This document shows, piece by piece, positions 1 through 10,657 of a stretch of DNA of 64,000 nt. The DNA comes from Massospora cicadina (lineage: Eukaryota; Entomophthoromycota; Entomophthoromycetes; Entomophthorales; Entomophthoraceae): positions 203,198-267,197 of the forward strand of contig JAKSZP010006616.1 in assembly GCA_022478985.1 (NCBI GenBank), given 5' to 3'. The position numbers and the translations under genes are program-made. The notes under the pieces are model-generated. The model worked only from the letters and a program-made list of their open reading frames with translations. It was not told the origin of the DNA and did no database searches. Numbering within the stretch: position 1 is the stretch's first letter; each line of letters begins with the position of its first letter.

Positions 1-700
1 AGATTTTACCTCTCTGTGAAAAGGTTTAATCTCTTACATTTCACCCTTGATGATGCTATCGCCGCCCTGTTAACTGGGTAGCTTCTCAGCCCTCTCTAGC
101 CAAGCATATCATATCAGCGAATCGCCATTAAAAAATATCCGTGACCTAAAGAAGGCTTTATTAGATGTTGCCAATTTCCATGCATGTGTTACACCAAATG
201 AAGCTATTGGGAACCAGCCATTCTAACCACTGAGGAGCTTCCTCCAGTAGAATAGCTGAGGGTTTAGCTATTGGTTCTTATCCTCCCTGGTAAACCTGCT
301 CCTTTTAGTGCTACTAAAACAGATTTTCTTCCTCCTGTAGGTCTAAAACCTATGATGCAGTCACTATAGTGTTTCCACACATGCTCACCAAAGCTGCTGT
401 GACCTCCCCTCCAGCCAACCCAATAGCTGCATGTCCTATGACTACCAAACCTTATGCTGCTCTCTTCCCTACCTCAATAGCAGCTTTGCCAGTGATTAAA
501 AATACCCCTGGAAATGAATCTGAGGGGGGTCAAGATGACGTTGGCTACTACTTGTTGGGAGCTACTGCAAAAGTGGAGGTCCCTGATTGATTATATTTTG
601 AAGGAGTAGATGAAACCATTAAACCTGAGGAAACATTTTTCAGCCAAATTTTTAATGTTCCCAAGAGTTATTGACACTGCCAGCGATGGTGACGAGTTCT
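1..700 (+). pseudogene. alpha1 gag, C-terminal half (broken)
   Basis: The first bases match the gag of alpha4 near 43460 (the segment where alpha4 reads LTFDDAI), so the window opens inside gag. Gag would form the capsid-like particle that packages element RNA. Several frames are needed to follow it. The only sizeable open stretch, 369-590, is rich in Pro, Thr and Ala and matches the Pro/Lys-rich gag tail seen in alpha4 at 43749-43943. No CCHC knuckle is visible. Stops throughout mark it as a pseudogene. Confidence 0.7.
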
Positions 701-779
701 TAGATGGTTTAATTTGACCTCTTAAGCGGGTCCATACCATGAATTCCACCTTAAATATATACCATGAAAGTGCACGCAA

Positions 780-1150
780 ATTAGCCTCCACTTTTCGGCT
801 CAAGGAGGTCTTGGACTTGTCGCCTAACTTTGGAGGAACACTCACCAAGGTTTAAGTGGTCATTCAAAAAGTCTGGATAATGGCTATCTTGGATATTGGC
901 TCCCCCTTTTAAGATAATCTCTTCCAAGCTCATCAAAAAGATAAAGCTGCTGCCTGATTTGGAGTACAATCAAGAGTTTGGAACTTCTGGCCAAAACAAC
1001 ACTTGCGCCATTGGGGAATATTCTTCCCTTCCCATTTGAATTGGAAAACTTATTTTATTAGCCCCTACTGTGGCTTTAGATAACTGCGCATATGCTTGCT
1101 CACCGGCGCTCAATTTATGATTGAGTATGAGGGAATAATCAACCTAAAAC
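780..1150 (+). pseudogene. alpha1 retropepsin-like protease region (active site lost)
   Basis: Around 882-905 the reading frame gives AILDIGSP where a retroviral-type aspartic protease should have D-T/S-G; the alpha2 copy has VFDTGAPVNVVSS at the same place. The second residue of the triad is therefore replaced by Ile. Downstream at 1096-1130 comes the family signature around TGAQFMIEYEG, which follows the protease fold in every element of this group here. The protease would process the Gag-Pol polyprotein. Frameshifts near 910-950 make this copy non-functional. Confidence 0.75.
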
Positions 1151-1589
1151 AAGGTTATCTCTCATTACTCAACTATGAAGTCCCGTCAGTCTTATCTAAT
1201 AAAGAACCCAGAAAGAATGAATACTCTTGCCTGGTTGAATACCCCTCTCAGCTATACCTTTATCTTATACCACTTATAAGCGCAACACAAAGAAATTTCA
1301 TAGTTCAATTGATACTAGGGAAGGTATCCATTTTTATGCTGCAGACGTTTTTTTGATTAAGCCTGTTGAACAACGAGTGGTTGACACAAAAGTCACGCTT
1401 CAAATCCCAGCCCAATGTCTGTTGCACCTCATAAGTATTGAGGGTGTTAAACCCTTTGAGCCTCAGGTATTGCTTGGCAAATTTGACCCACCTTACCAAA
1501 GTCTTATTATTATGATGTTGGGGAACCTCACCTCAAATTACTTCTTTGTAAAAAAACACCAGGAGATTGGCAGGGGATGTTAGTCACTG

Positions 1590-2900
1590 TAGAGAACTTT
1601 GAACAAATTTACTCCATTGGCTCAATGATGGATATGGGTCTACCAACGGATAACCTGTATGTACCTTTCCCAACGTCCATTTCTCATATGAGCTGACCCA
1701 GATGAGTCAGAAAACGTTCATACTCTTCTAGACGACTATACTGATATATTCTCCAAGACAGATAATGACTATGGACACATGAAGGGTTGATGTCACTCCA
1801 TTGATATGGGTGATGGCCATCCCATTTGGTCATAACCTTACCACAAAAAAGTAAAAACAGCATATTAGGACAGTGCTTCAGCAGTTACTATACGCGGGGT
1901 TACAGTTCCTTTACATAGCCCTTGGTCTTCCCCCCATCTTGCTAATAAAAAGAAAAACAGAAATCATTAGATGGTATGGACTACCGCAAGTTAAATACCT
2001 CATGAAAAAGAATATTTATTGTCTCCCTTGCATTGATGACGCCCTGGCCCAACTCTCTAGCTCTAACTTCTTTTCTGCCATAGGCTTAGCTTGCGGCTAT
2101 TGGCAAATGGACCTTTCCCCTAAAGACCAGGAGAAATGTGCTTTCATTTGTAGTGAGGATCTCTAACCAACCTAATTACCTTAAGGGTTGTGAAACGCAC
2201 CTGCAACTTTTCAAGTGTGCAATGGACCATATTATGCAAAACTTTTAGTTAAGTTGAATCATAGTCTACTTTATGGCATCACAGTATTCTCAAAAAGTTT
2301 CAACGAAAATCTTGATCACCTGAAGGAGGTGTTTCAATGACCACTTAATTAAAATATCAATTTAAAGCCCTTAAAGTGTACTTTTATAAAAACTGGATTT
2401 CCTCAGCCATTCCATTTCTCAAAAGGGAATTCAACCAATCCAAGATAAGGTTAATTTGATCTCAAAGATGCCTCCCCCTAAAAATTTTGAGGGAAATTCA
2501 GGTATTTCAGGGATGATGGGATATTATTATCTGTTCATCCCTAAGTTTAACCAGCTCAGCGAGCCTCTTGCCCGCCTATTGACCAAGAAAACTCCTTTTC
2601 AGTGGGGTGCGCAACAGAAGGCTTTTTTTGAGACGCTGAAGCAATTGCTGCAACAACGCCCTATCCTACGGCACCAAGATTATACTAAAGCCTTCATTTA
2701 TATTCATTGATGCCTTGGACTATTATGTTGTGGCCATTTTAGCTCATTTGGATGAAAAAGGTGTAGATCATCAGATTTCCTATTTTAGTAAGATGTTGTC
2801 AAAGGGGGAAAGCAACTACAGTGTAATGAAAAGGAGTGCATTTCTGTTTTGCTAGCTGCAAAGCACTACCTCCTTTTTTCCTATATGGAACTACCTTCGC
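1590..2900 (+). pseudogene. alpha1 reverse transcriptase / RNase H (broken)
   Basis: Position 1873-2166 encodes the RT fingers and palm start, with recognisable SAIGLACGYWQMDLSPKDQE (gypsy consensus: S.LDL..GY.QI.L...D..K). At 2260-2290 the YLDD box is destroyed by a deletion. The stretch 2456-2710 is the thumb/connection with the conserved GMMGYY.LFIP and PF.W...Q..AF motifs. RNase H traces follow at 2710-2900 (DALDYYVVAILAHLDEKG across a frame change). The enzyme would copy element RNA into cDNA. Missing YLDD and multiple stops make it inactive. Confidence 0.85.
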
Positions 2901-3149
2901 TGTTGTTACTGACCATGCATCCTTAAAATGTTACAGAACATGAAAGATCCTACTGGTCGGTTAGCTCGCTGGGCTTTAAAGCTCCAGCCTTATGACATGA
3001 AGATCAAACACCGTTGTGGAACCCATCATATAAATGGTGATGGGTAACTCAGCTACCAGTCCTTCACTTAGATAATAGTGAGGTGGAGAAGTTACATGAT
3101 CTCTAAATAAATCCCAATGAAAGATAGGGTGAAGATGAGCTTGTAAAGA

Positions 3150-3861
3150 AGATGTTAGCCCGGTAAACCTGTAACACCAAAGTGGAGTATGGGAACTTGT
3201 ATAAGCAGATGGGGGAAAAATGGCTGCCTTATCTTTGGCCCTTGAAACGCGTACCTGCTATCCTAGAAGCTCACTCCACTCTAGGTCATGGAGGGGCAAA
3301 GAAAACTTATGAGTGTATTAAGGATCGGTTTTATTGGGATGTAATGATGGAATATATTGTTGACGTCTTGGAAGCCTGTCTTACGTGTAAGAAGCAATCT
3401 GGTTTCAAAAATAGTTATCAGTATTAACCAACTAACCATCAACAATCATTCCAATTCATCAGCCTAGATGTAGTAGATCCCCTCCTTAGACGATTAGTGG
3501 GAACACATTTATACTAGTAGCTATTGACCAATTCAATGTGTGGGTTGAAGCCGTGGCTATCCCTGCACAAACGGCTAAGGCCACAGCCACCTTTTTCATC
3601 AAAATATTTTCTCTAGAATTAGCTTTACTCAAGTACTACTCTGCAATAATGTTAATAACTTCACCTCCAGAAAAGTAAAGATCCTGGCCACATCTATGGG
3701 GTCTTAACAACTTTTCTCAGCTCTGTACAATACATCTACCAATGGGACTGTATAAAGCCAACGGAACCTTGTTATTCATCCTACACAAAATGGCCTCTTC
3801 TGATCCACTTCAATGTGATCAATTCTTACCCAGTGCCCTTATGGCTTACTGAATCAGTTGT
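3150..3861 (+). pseudogene. alpha1 integrase, N-terminal and core part, interrupted by alpha2
   Basis: An H2C2 zinc-binding domain is readable at 3260-3410: AHSTLGHGG, then CLTCKKQ, giving His-x4-His and Cys-x2-Cys. The DDE core follows at 3460-3850 in shifting frames (LDVVDP...AIDQFN, later NGTL). The integrase would insert cDNA and generate the 5-bp duplications typical of gypsy elements. The gene is cut at 3861 by alpha2. Its C-terminal end resumes at 15868, where the sequence again parallels alpha4 from about 47330. Confidence 0.85.
3857..3861. repeat. Target-site duplication of alpha2, left copy (GTTGT)
   Basis: GTTGT directly precedes the alpha2 LTR terminus. GTTAT follows the other end at 15868-15872. 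The uninterrupted relative alpha4 has one AGTTATCA at the equivalent integrase position near 47328, which confirms this is duplicated target sequence with one transition. Confidence 0.85.
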
Positions 3862-4627
3862 TGTTAGATTTTGGGTGCTGAAGATGCTCGCTTGGTGCTT
3901 AGTCTACCAAAATCCAACAATAAAGGGTTGATACCTCAATTATAATAAGAGATCTTAAACTTTAAAAAATTCAGAAATTTGGTTTTTAAAGTTTTATTAG
4001 CCCAGCTAGGGATTTGGGAATAAAACGTAACCCTCAGTCTCGGATCATTCAGTATTTAACTGTAGCAAGGCTTGAGGGAAATACAATAATAAGTTCAGAA
4101 TAGCTTAGACTATTTCAATATAGAAGATATGTGAAATTAGCCTATCAAAGCTTGGTAAACTTGTTTCACTTAAGCTGAGCGATGAATGGGGGATTATTTT
4201 GGGGCAAGATGTACCCTTGGGGTAATGACTTGGTATAGTTTAGCCAATCCCCTTTCACTAAAAATATTGCGCCTTGGGGGACACCAACCACGCCTATAAA
4301 AGGGGTGGTCCCCAAATTTGTGCTTAAATGGGATAAGATGGGTCTTGGGGCAAACCCTTCGATGGGCGCCCCATAATAGGCCGCAAGGTTTGTAGAATCA
4401 GATTTCTCAACTTGATGGTATGTGCCCAAATAGTATTTGTAAAAGTGTTGCCCTGATTCATGGGTTCCACCTAGAATTGACCAGGGTCTTTTGTCTGAAG
4501 AAAGCATTATTAATATTAAATAAATATCTTGAGTATTGCGGACTTGTAAATGTCTGATGTTTTCCCTTTCTGGCCAATTTTTCACCAAAACATTCTTATT
4601 TGAAGTCTGGAGGGCAAATGTCCAACA
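3862..4627 (-). repeat. alpha2 3' LTR (766 bp)
   Basis: On the minus strand this starts TGTTGGACATTTGCC at 4627 and ends CTAACA at 3862. It aligns along its length with 14955-15867 once the 149-bp SINE plus its duplication is removed from the latter (764 versus 766 bp). It holds the family's GC-rich box around the CCTTTTATAGGCGTGG motif at about 4276-4313. A purine-rich tract (TTGAGGGGGTTGA on the minus strand) adjoins it at 4628-4640. Confidence 0.9.
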
Positions 4628-4636
4628 TCAACCCCC

Positions 4637-5830
4637 TCAAGGATGTTGGGGTGAATAGGGGCGTAGGAAACAGCCATGTACCCAATTAATGGTAACTCCA
4701 GTAGCATGGGGCTTGGTGGAATACTCCTCTTCTCGCTTGTAGATGACTACAAAAGGGCCTTCCCAGATAGACCCTAATTTCTCCTTTCTAGAGGTGATAC
4801 AATTGTGATAGTAAAGCATCAAATTGGATACTTGGAAGGAAGGAAGGAAGAGGGTCCCAGAGCTTATTAGTGGCTTGACCCTCTTTTGTGATTGTCTTGG
4901 ATAAGTTAGTCATAGCTTCTGATTGCAACTGTGTGATGTGCTGGGCTAACTTCTTCACAGCTTGCTCAGGATCAGTCTTATCAGGGAGATATTTTTGCTA
5001 GTAAAGCTGAAGCCCCTGGTTCTCACCCATACAAAACTCAGAAAGGCGACATTTTTTGAATCTGGTGATAGCTGATGCGGTAGCCATGAGGGCACTTGGT
5101 AGGTACTGATCCCAGTGAAGGGGGTCTGAAGTGGCTATTTATAGCAATATAGGAACCAGTGTCCCATTTTCTCTTTCCATGATACCATTGGTCAAAAGTT
5201 TGTAAAGGGCAGAGAAAAATCTATTGGGTGGCCATGGAAGTCGCGAGAATTTTCACCACTCAGAGGTTAAGTTTTTCCATTATCACAAAGAAAAACAAGA
5301 GGGCAACCTTATTGGGTAAAGATATACTTGTGGAGGATAGTGGCAGTGGCTTTTGCCGTCTGAGCAGAGATAGCCACTGCCTTGACCCATTTAGCAAAGT
5401 GATAAATCCCTATCAATATATATTGATTTCCACCCATAGTTTGAGGTTTAGGGTCAACCACATCGAATTTTATTGTGTGGAAGGGCTGTTGGGGGGTGGT
5501 AGGTTTATATTGATAATTGGTTTTTAAAGCTGGATTGCTTTTTGCAGGTCAAACAATCATCCAAGACTTTGACGATGGTCTCCATGATTCCCTCCAAAAT
5601 GATAGCATTCTTTTACCCATTTATAGGCTTTCCGTACTCCGCTATGCCATAGGAGGGCATGAGACTCCAGAATGACAGGTACTCGCTTTGAGGCTTGGAG
5701 GTAGGGAAACCAGTTCACCCCTACTTTCTTATATAAATGTCCATTATCCACCTTCGTGTTATGAGAATGTTGAGCTAGCAATTATTGGACTGGTTCGTCC
5801 TCATAATCCCAAGTATCAGGGGTCATTGGG
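4637..5830 (-). pseudogene. alpha2 integrase (broken)
   Basis: Read on the minus strand. The N-terminal H2C2 domain is at 5557-5781, with LESHALLWHSG supplying the His pair and a frameshifted LFDLQK-like stretch where the Cys pair should be. The DDE core lies across about 4980-5550 in several frames. The C-terminal end at 4637-4822 has the conserved WEGPFVV box (GPY/F-like) and ends INWVHGCFLRPYSP, a tail common to all alpha members here. Multiple stops separate the blocks, so no functional enzyme is made. Confidence 0.85.
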
Positions 5831-5899
5831 AGATCATGTTGCCGTTCTGCTTCACTATTATCTAAGTGAAGGATGGGCAGCTGAGTCAACCCATCAACA

Positions 5900-7140
5900 T
5901 TCATGTGGCTCGTCCCAGCTCAGTGTACAATGGTCATATCATAGTGCTGGATCTTTAAAGCCCAGCGTTCCAACCGCCCAGTGGGATCATTAATATTTTG
6001 TAACATTATTAAAGAGGCGTGGTATGTAACCACTTTAAGTGAAGTCCCAAATAATAAAGGGCGGTAATGTTATACAGCAAGAAAGGCAGCCAGGCATTCC
6101 ATCTCAGTGACGCTATTGCTGCGTTCTGCCTTATAGAGCATCTTGCTGAGATGAGAAACGGGGTGATCAGCCCCATTCTCATCCAGTTGGGCCAAAATAG
6201 CTCCAACAGCATAATAGAAAGAATCAGTAAATAGCTTAAATGTTTTACTATAACCAGGGTGGCGCAAGATGGGCCGTTGCTTCAGCAGCTTTTTTAGCGT
6301 TTCAAAAGCAGCTTGTTGTTCCGCTCCCCAATGAAAAGGGGTGTTTTTAGTTGAAATTCATAAGAGGGGCTCACTAAGCTGAGCAAATTGGGGATGAATT
6401 GATGATAATACCCCATCATACCCAAAAACACTTGAACATTATGAAGGGTTTTGGGAGCAGGCATATTGGATTTCGCCTCAACCTTATCTTTGAGAGGCTG
6501 GATTCCATCTGAGGAGATGGCGTGGCCAAGGAAGTCCAACTTCTTTAAGAAGAATGTACAATTGGAGGGCTTCAGCTTAATGTGGGGGCCTGCAACAGTT
6601 GTAAGAACTTCCTTAAAATGTGAAAGGTGTTCATTGAAGATTTGAGAAAAGAAGGTGATATTGTCAAGATATACAATTATGCAACTAAGCTTCAGATCCT
6701 GCAAGATGTGGTCCATGGCTCGCTGGAAAGAGGCGGGCGCATTGCATAACCCTTATGCTAAGTGGGTAGATTGGAAGAGACCCTCGCTGCAGATAAGCGC
6801 ACACTTTTTCTGGTCTTGTGAGAAATGTCCTTTTGCCAGTATCCTCTAGCCAAGCCCATGGCGGAAATGAATTTAGACCCAGAGATTTGGGCTAGAGCGT
6901 CATTATTTCTGGGATTGGGTAGCTGTCCTTTTAGGTGAGGTTGTTCAGCTTTTGGTAGTCCATAATTACTTGATGTCCGCCATTCTTCTTTGTATTAGCA
7001 TTAGTGGAGATGACCATGGACTTTGAGAAGGCATCAGTAGCCCCGCGTCCAGTAACTGTTTGAGCTCCATCCCTATCTGGAGCTCCTCAACTTTGGTTTC
7101 CAATAAGGCTTGAATCAAACAGGCTTGGCATCACTAATAT
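5900..7140 (-). pseudogene. alpha2 reverse transcriptase and RNase H (broken, YLDN active site)
   Basis: On the minus strand the longest open stretch (6294-6716) covers RT palm to thumb: MDHILQDLK, then VYLDNITFFSQ, then DFLGHAISSDGIQP and FLGMMGYYHQFIP. The catalytic YLDD is YLDN here, losing one metal-binding Asp. RNase H follows at 6009-6267 with LFTDSFYYAVGAILAQLDENG, where the first catalytic Asp is kept. Upstream parts of RT (to about 7140) are frameshifted. Alpha4 retains YLDD at the equivalent site. Confidence 0.88.
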
Positions 7141-7279
7141 CAATGGAGTGGCACCAGCCCTTCATATGCCCATAGTCAGTATCAGGTTGGAGTAAAGGTC
7201 ACTATAAATATCCAGTAAATAATGAACTTTATTAAGCCCAGCGGGAGGTAGCTCATCAGAAATTTAAACGTTAGGAAAA

Positions 7280-8250
7280 GCTCATATCATTCGGTCAGTG
7301 GGTAGTCCCATATCCAGCATAGACCCAATATAATGGACTTGGTGGATGTCTTCAATATGAATCAACAAGACTTTACTTAACCTCCTGATGCTTCTTACCA
7401 ACCATTCTTTGTTAGTGAGATTTCCAAGCAGAATATTGATAGGTCGCTGGTAGGCAGGCTCTAGGATAACTGGCAATACCCAAGGTTCCAAAGGGCTTAT
7501 TCCATTAATTCTTGTTAGTGCAGGAGGTAGTTGCGTGGGATTTGCGTAGTTTTTTTGGTGTCTATCACCTTCTGTTAACCTGCATTAACTACTACCTCTT
7601 CTAACACATACATTGAAATGCCCTCTGAAGCAATTACAGAATAAGCAGCCTTTTTGTGTTTCTTCCAGATGTGGTATAAGTAAGCATGAGGTCAGATGAA
7701 GGATAATCAACTACACATGTATATTCCATTTTTTAGGCTCATCGTTTAGAAAATAAGGGGAACTTTGAAATTTAAAAAGGGCGAGAAATCTCTATTTCAT
7801 AATAATAATTCCATCATATTCTATCATGAATTGAGTGCCAATAAGTAGGTCATATACATTGTTGGTTAATGCCACAATGGGGGCAGCCAGTAGGTTTTTC
7901 CCAATCCATATGGGTAAAGAAGAGTAGGCTTCAATAGCTCGCATATTGTTAGGACCTTCAGTTCCGAACTCTTGTGAATAATCCAGATCAGGCGCAAACT
8001 TAATTTCTTTGAATGAGCTTTGAGGAGACCACATTTACTGGAGCACCCGTATCAAAAACATCTAGAACATGCACCTTGATGATAACAACCTCTACCTTTT
8101 TTAGTACTAGATGGTCCCAACCTACAACCTCTACCTTGGTTATTGTGTTACCAAAAGTAGGAGGAAGGGTGAAAACCTCCTTCAACAAGAGAGTGGAATC
8201 AAGGCATTGAGCCATCGCAGGGTAGTAGTTTTTAATATATTATAGGTATG
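7280..8250 (-). pseudogene. alpha2 protease and linker (DTG triad intact)
   Basis: The minus-strand frame at 8000-8215 contains VFDTGAPVNVVSSKL, an intact retropepsin Asp-Thr-Gly motif. The frame at 7792-8034 continues with DLDYSQEFG, AYSSLPIWIGK and the conserved LLIGTQFMIEYDG segment. The linker to RT at 7282-7491 includes VLPVILEPAYQRPINILLGN. This is the best preserved protease in the window, though frameshifts separate it from gag and RT. Confidence 0.82.
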
Positions 8251-9117
8251 AACCTGCTGGGTGGATCAGATCACTGTCCCAATAAGCTGGTCAGCATCAC
8301 TAGCAGTATTAATCACCTCTGAAACCCTTAACAACTGTTGCAGATAGCTTCGTCATGGTATTATGGAGATATCAATTCTCTCCAGACTCAAACTATATGG
8401 AACCTGTACTTCCATTAGGGCCCCAAATCATAATAGCTTGAATCTTTCGCACCCCTTTCAGACTCGTCATCTGAATTTTTGTCAATGCATCTCAACGAGT
8501 TACTATGAGTGGGATGAGAAACTGGCTTAATCACCTCAGAAGAGAGGGCTTTGTCACTCTAATCTACCCTTTTACCTTCTGGAGGGATCACTGTAGCTTT
8601 ACCAGCTTGTGGGAGAGGCGTTAGAAGTGCAATGACTTCGATTTTTGCCTTATAAGTAACCAGCTTGGGCTGTCCCATAAATGCAGGTTTTGAACTAGGC
8701 AGTTAGAGTTGAGGTGGAGTTAGTTTGAGGCTGCAACTTAGCCAGATGTGGGACTTTTTCAACCTTATTATACTGTTCACCATGAGGTAGAACAGGCGAA
8801 ACAATAATTGACTTCACCATCTGAGCTATTGAACTTGAAGCTGAAGGGGAGCGCTGTCCCTTTACTGCCAATATTTTCTGGCCATCCCCAAATTGTGGAG
8901 GAGTAATTTGTCGTTGCAGCTCTGCAGCAGCTGGTTTCCAGAGGGATACAGCCATAGAAGAGGCAGTAGGGGTCAGTTTTGATTCTCGCTTTGAAGCTTT
9001 TTTCAGAATTTCAGGTTCATAGAAGTCAGCCACTGCTAGTAGTGCCTCTTAAAATCTCGTACCGTTTTGAAGGAGTGCTTAATAGCAGAACTATGCATTG
9101 CTAAAGAGGGATAAGAC
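8250..9117 (-). pseudogene. alpha2 gag, C-terminal part
   Basis: On the minus strand the frame at 8695-9033 begins MADFYEPE, matching the VADIYELDP segment of alpha5 gag at about 60460. It continues as a Lys/Ser/Pro/Gln-rich tail. LINE-1 separates it from the N-terminal gag at 14393-14930. The 16 bases at 9102-9117 are present on both sides of LINE-1, and both flanks read as the gag segment SYPSL, so the split is an insertion and not a rearrangement. Confidence 0.8.
9102..9117. repeat. LINE-1 target-site duplication, left copy
   Basis: TAAAGAGGGATAAGAC at 9102-9117 recurs exactly at 14393-14408. The 16-bp length is typical of LINE target-primed reverse transcription and unlike the 5-bp duplications of the LTR elements here. 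Confidence 0.95.
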
Positions 9118-9132
9118 AACTTTTTCTTTCTC

Positions 9133-9198
9133 GTTGCAAACACTTTTGCAACCTATTCAATTCAAGACTAAATCTAGTTTGATAATCTCACAGAGGAG
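9133..9198 (+). other. LINE-1 5' UTR hairpins
   Basis: GTTGCAAA-CACT-TTTGCAAC (9133-9152) can form a perfect 8-bp stem with a 4-base loop. A second stem, TAATCTC/GAGATTA with a 6-base loop, follows about 30 bases later. LINE-2 keeps both at 26647-26715; its first stem pairs TTGCAAT with ATTGCAA, a paired change at the loop-closing position. Confidence 0.55.
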
Positions 9199-9212
9199 AT
9201 TAGTCTGCGCCC

Positions 9213-10628
9213 ATGTCTGGGAGCAGTTGGGCAAGCAAGGCAAGAGGAGCAGGCGGAAGGCCTGCGGCCTCTAACGTTCAAAAACGCCCCAGAGAATCTG
9301 GCGGAATAGAAAAAAATCTCAAAAACTGGTGGTCACAATTTCCCCGGAGATACTCGCGTGGCAAGCACGATGCAACCATTACATCAACACGCCACACTCC
9401 CAGCCACTTTTGTCAGTGGAATTTGGAGTCCGTGTGTATCTGGACATCCAAAAAACGGCCTTATGGGGAAAATTTTGTAAAGATGTACACAAAATTTTCC
9501 CAACCGCGGTGTACGTTGCACCTCACTCCATGTCACGCAGTTGGCTGGACCTAGGTTTCAAAAGCAAAATAGCAGCAGATGAGGCTGCAGCGGTATGCAT
9601 AGTGGTTGACCTCCCCGAAGGGCAATGGGTCGTCAAAACCAAATGCACCAGATGGACAAAATCAAACCAAATTTTCCTCATGTTTGACTTTTTGCCTTCT
9701 ACAGTAAAACGTGATATTTTGGAGCAACACCTGAAAGATGGTCTCGCCATATATAGCGAAATACAATCTTTTGAAATGCAACATTTCACGCTGATGCCAC
9801 ACCTGTGCACTGGCAAAGCCATTGCAGTTCTGACCCCAACTGAGGAGATCGCAAAGGACCTAACCCAGATCCCACACTCCACCTTTATTGACATCGCAGG
9901 GCATACCACCCACCCATTCTGGGTAACCGTGGACAGCGCGCCCCCCATTTGCACCCACTGTGATGCATTCGGCCATAAGGCGCACGCATGCCCCATCAAG
10001 GAGGGCGTCACATTCCAAGAGCACCCCTCGGCGGCCATGGCCAGTGGAGAGGCACACTACAAACCAACTGCAAGCACCGAGGAGGCTTTCCCGTGGGGAG
10101 CACAAGGCTGCTACCTATTGGTAAAGCCCATCTCCCCACAGGAGTGGAAGAAGGCCAAGCAGGCCCATAGGGCCGCGGCCAAGGAAGCGGCCAAGGCCAC
10201 CACCACCATCCCACACTCACAACGCCAGGAGTACATGGAGACCTTCGTGGCAGAAGCGACTCAGGAATCCATCACCCAATCAGATTGGGAGGCCCATGCT
10301 GAGTGGGCCACTCAATCTGAGGATCCGATGGGAGATTCAATCTCACCCAATCGCTGCACCCAAACTCTGGTTGAAACTGACATGGGACCTATCCCAACTG
10401 AAAAAAAAATTTTTTGCCCCGCTTGACGGTACACTGAACTTATCCGCACTGCAAAAAATTCGTCTGACGTCGGGAAAACAAAAAGCGAAGGCCAAAGCCA
10501 ACGCGAATCTTTCTGCAAAAATTAACAAAAACCCCGATAGTGTTGCTGCTAACACCCGCACTGCTGTGAAATCCCGTGGGGACCTTGAAGAGGCTGGTGG
10601 GCCTGGGGGCCCACCCCCTCACACCTAA
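9213..10628 (+). pseudogene. LINE-1 ORF1 (RNA-binding, CCHC), two frameshifts
   Basis: The ATG at 9213 opens MSGSSWASKARG; the frame shifts near 9320 and continues as a long open stretch to 10426. It shifts again at a run of nine A and six T at 10401-10415 and ends at 10628. The knuckle CTHCDAFGHKAHAC (C-x2-C-x4-H-x4-C) lies at about 9950-9991. The C-terminus is Lys/Ala-rich, then Pro/Gly-rich. ORF1 proteins of LINEs bind element RNA and act as chaperones. ORF2 begins 30 bases downstream. With only two indels this is the least damaged gene in the window. Confidence 0.88.
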
Positions 10629-10657
10629 GGTGCGATGGGGAAACCTTCACTCTAGGG

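Larger units (their letters stand above)
1..3861 (+). mobile_element. Ty3/gypsy element alpha1, left part (gag to integrase), decayed
   Basis: A degenerate plus-strand gypsy LTR retrotransposon enters the window inside gag and runs through protease, RT, RNase H and the integrase core until 3861, where minus-strand element alpha2 interrupts it. It resumes at 15868. The order gag-PR-RT-RH-IN is the Ty3/gypsy order. It parallels element alpha4 (42247-48513) block by block, which shows the two are one family. Stops and frameshifts occur every 50-100 codons, so the copy is dead. The 5' LTR lies outside the window; the 3' LTR is at 16313-17059. Confidence 0.9.

Noticed and set aside
9523..10038. 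171-codon open frame on the minus strand
   Set aside because: It is exactly antisense to the well-supported LINE-1 ORF1 and has no motif; it is a shadow of a G+C-rich gene.
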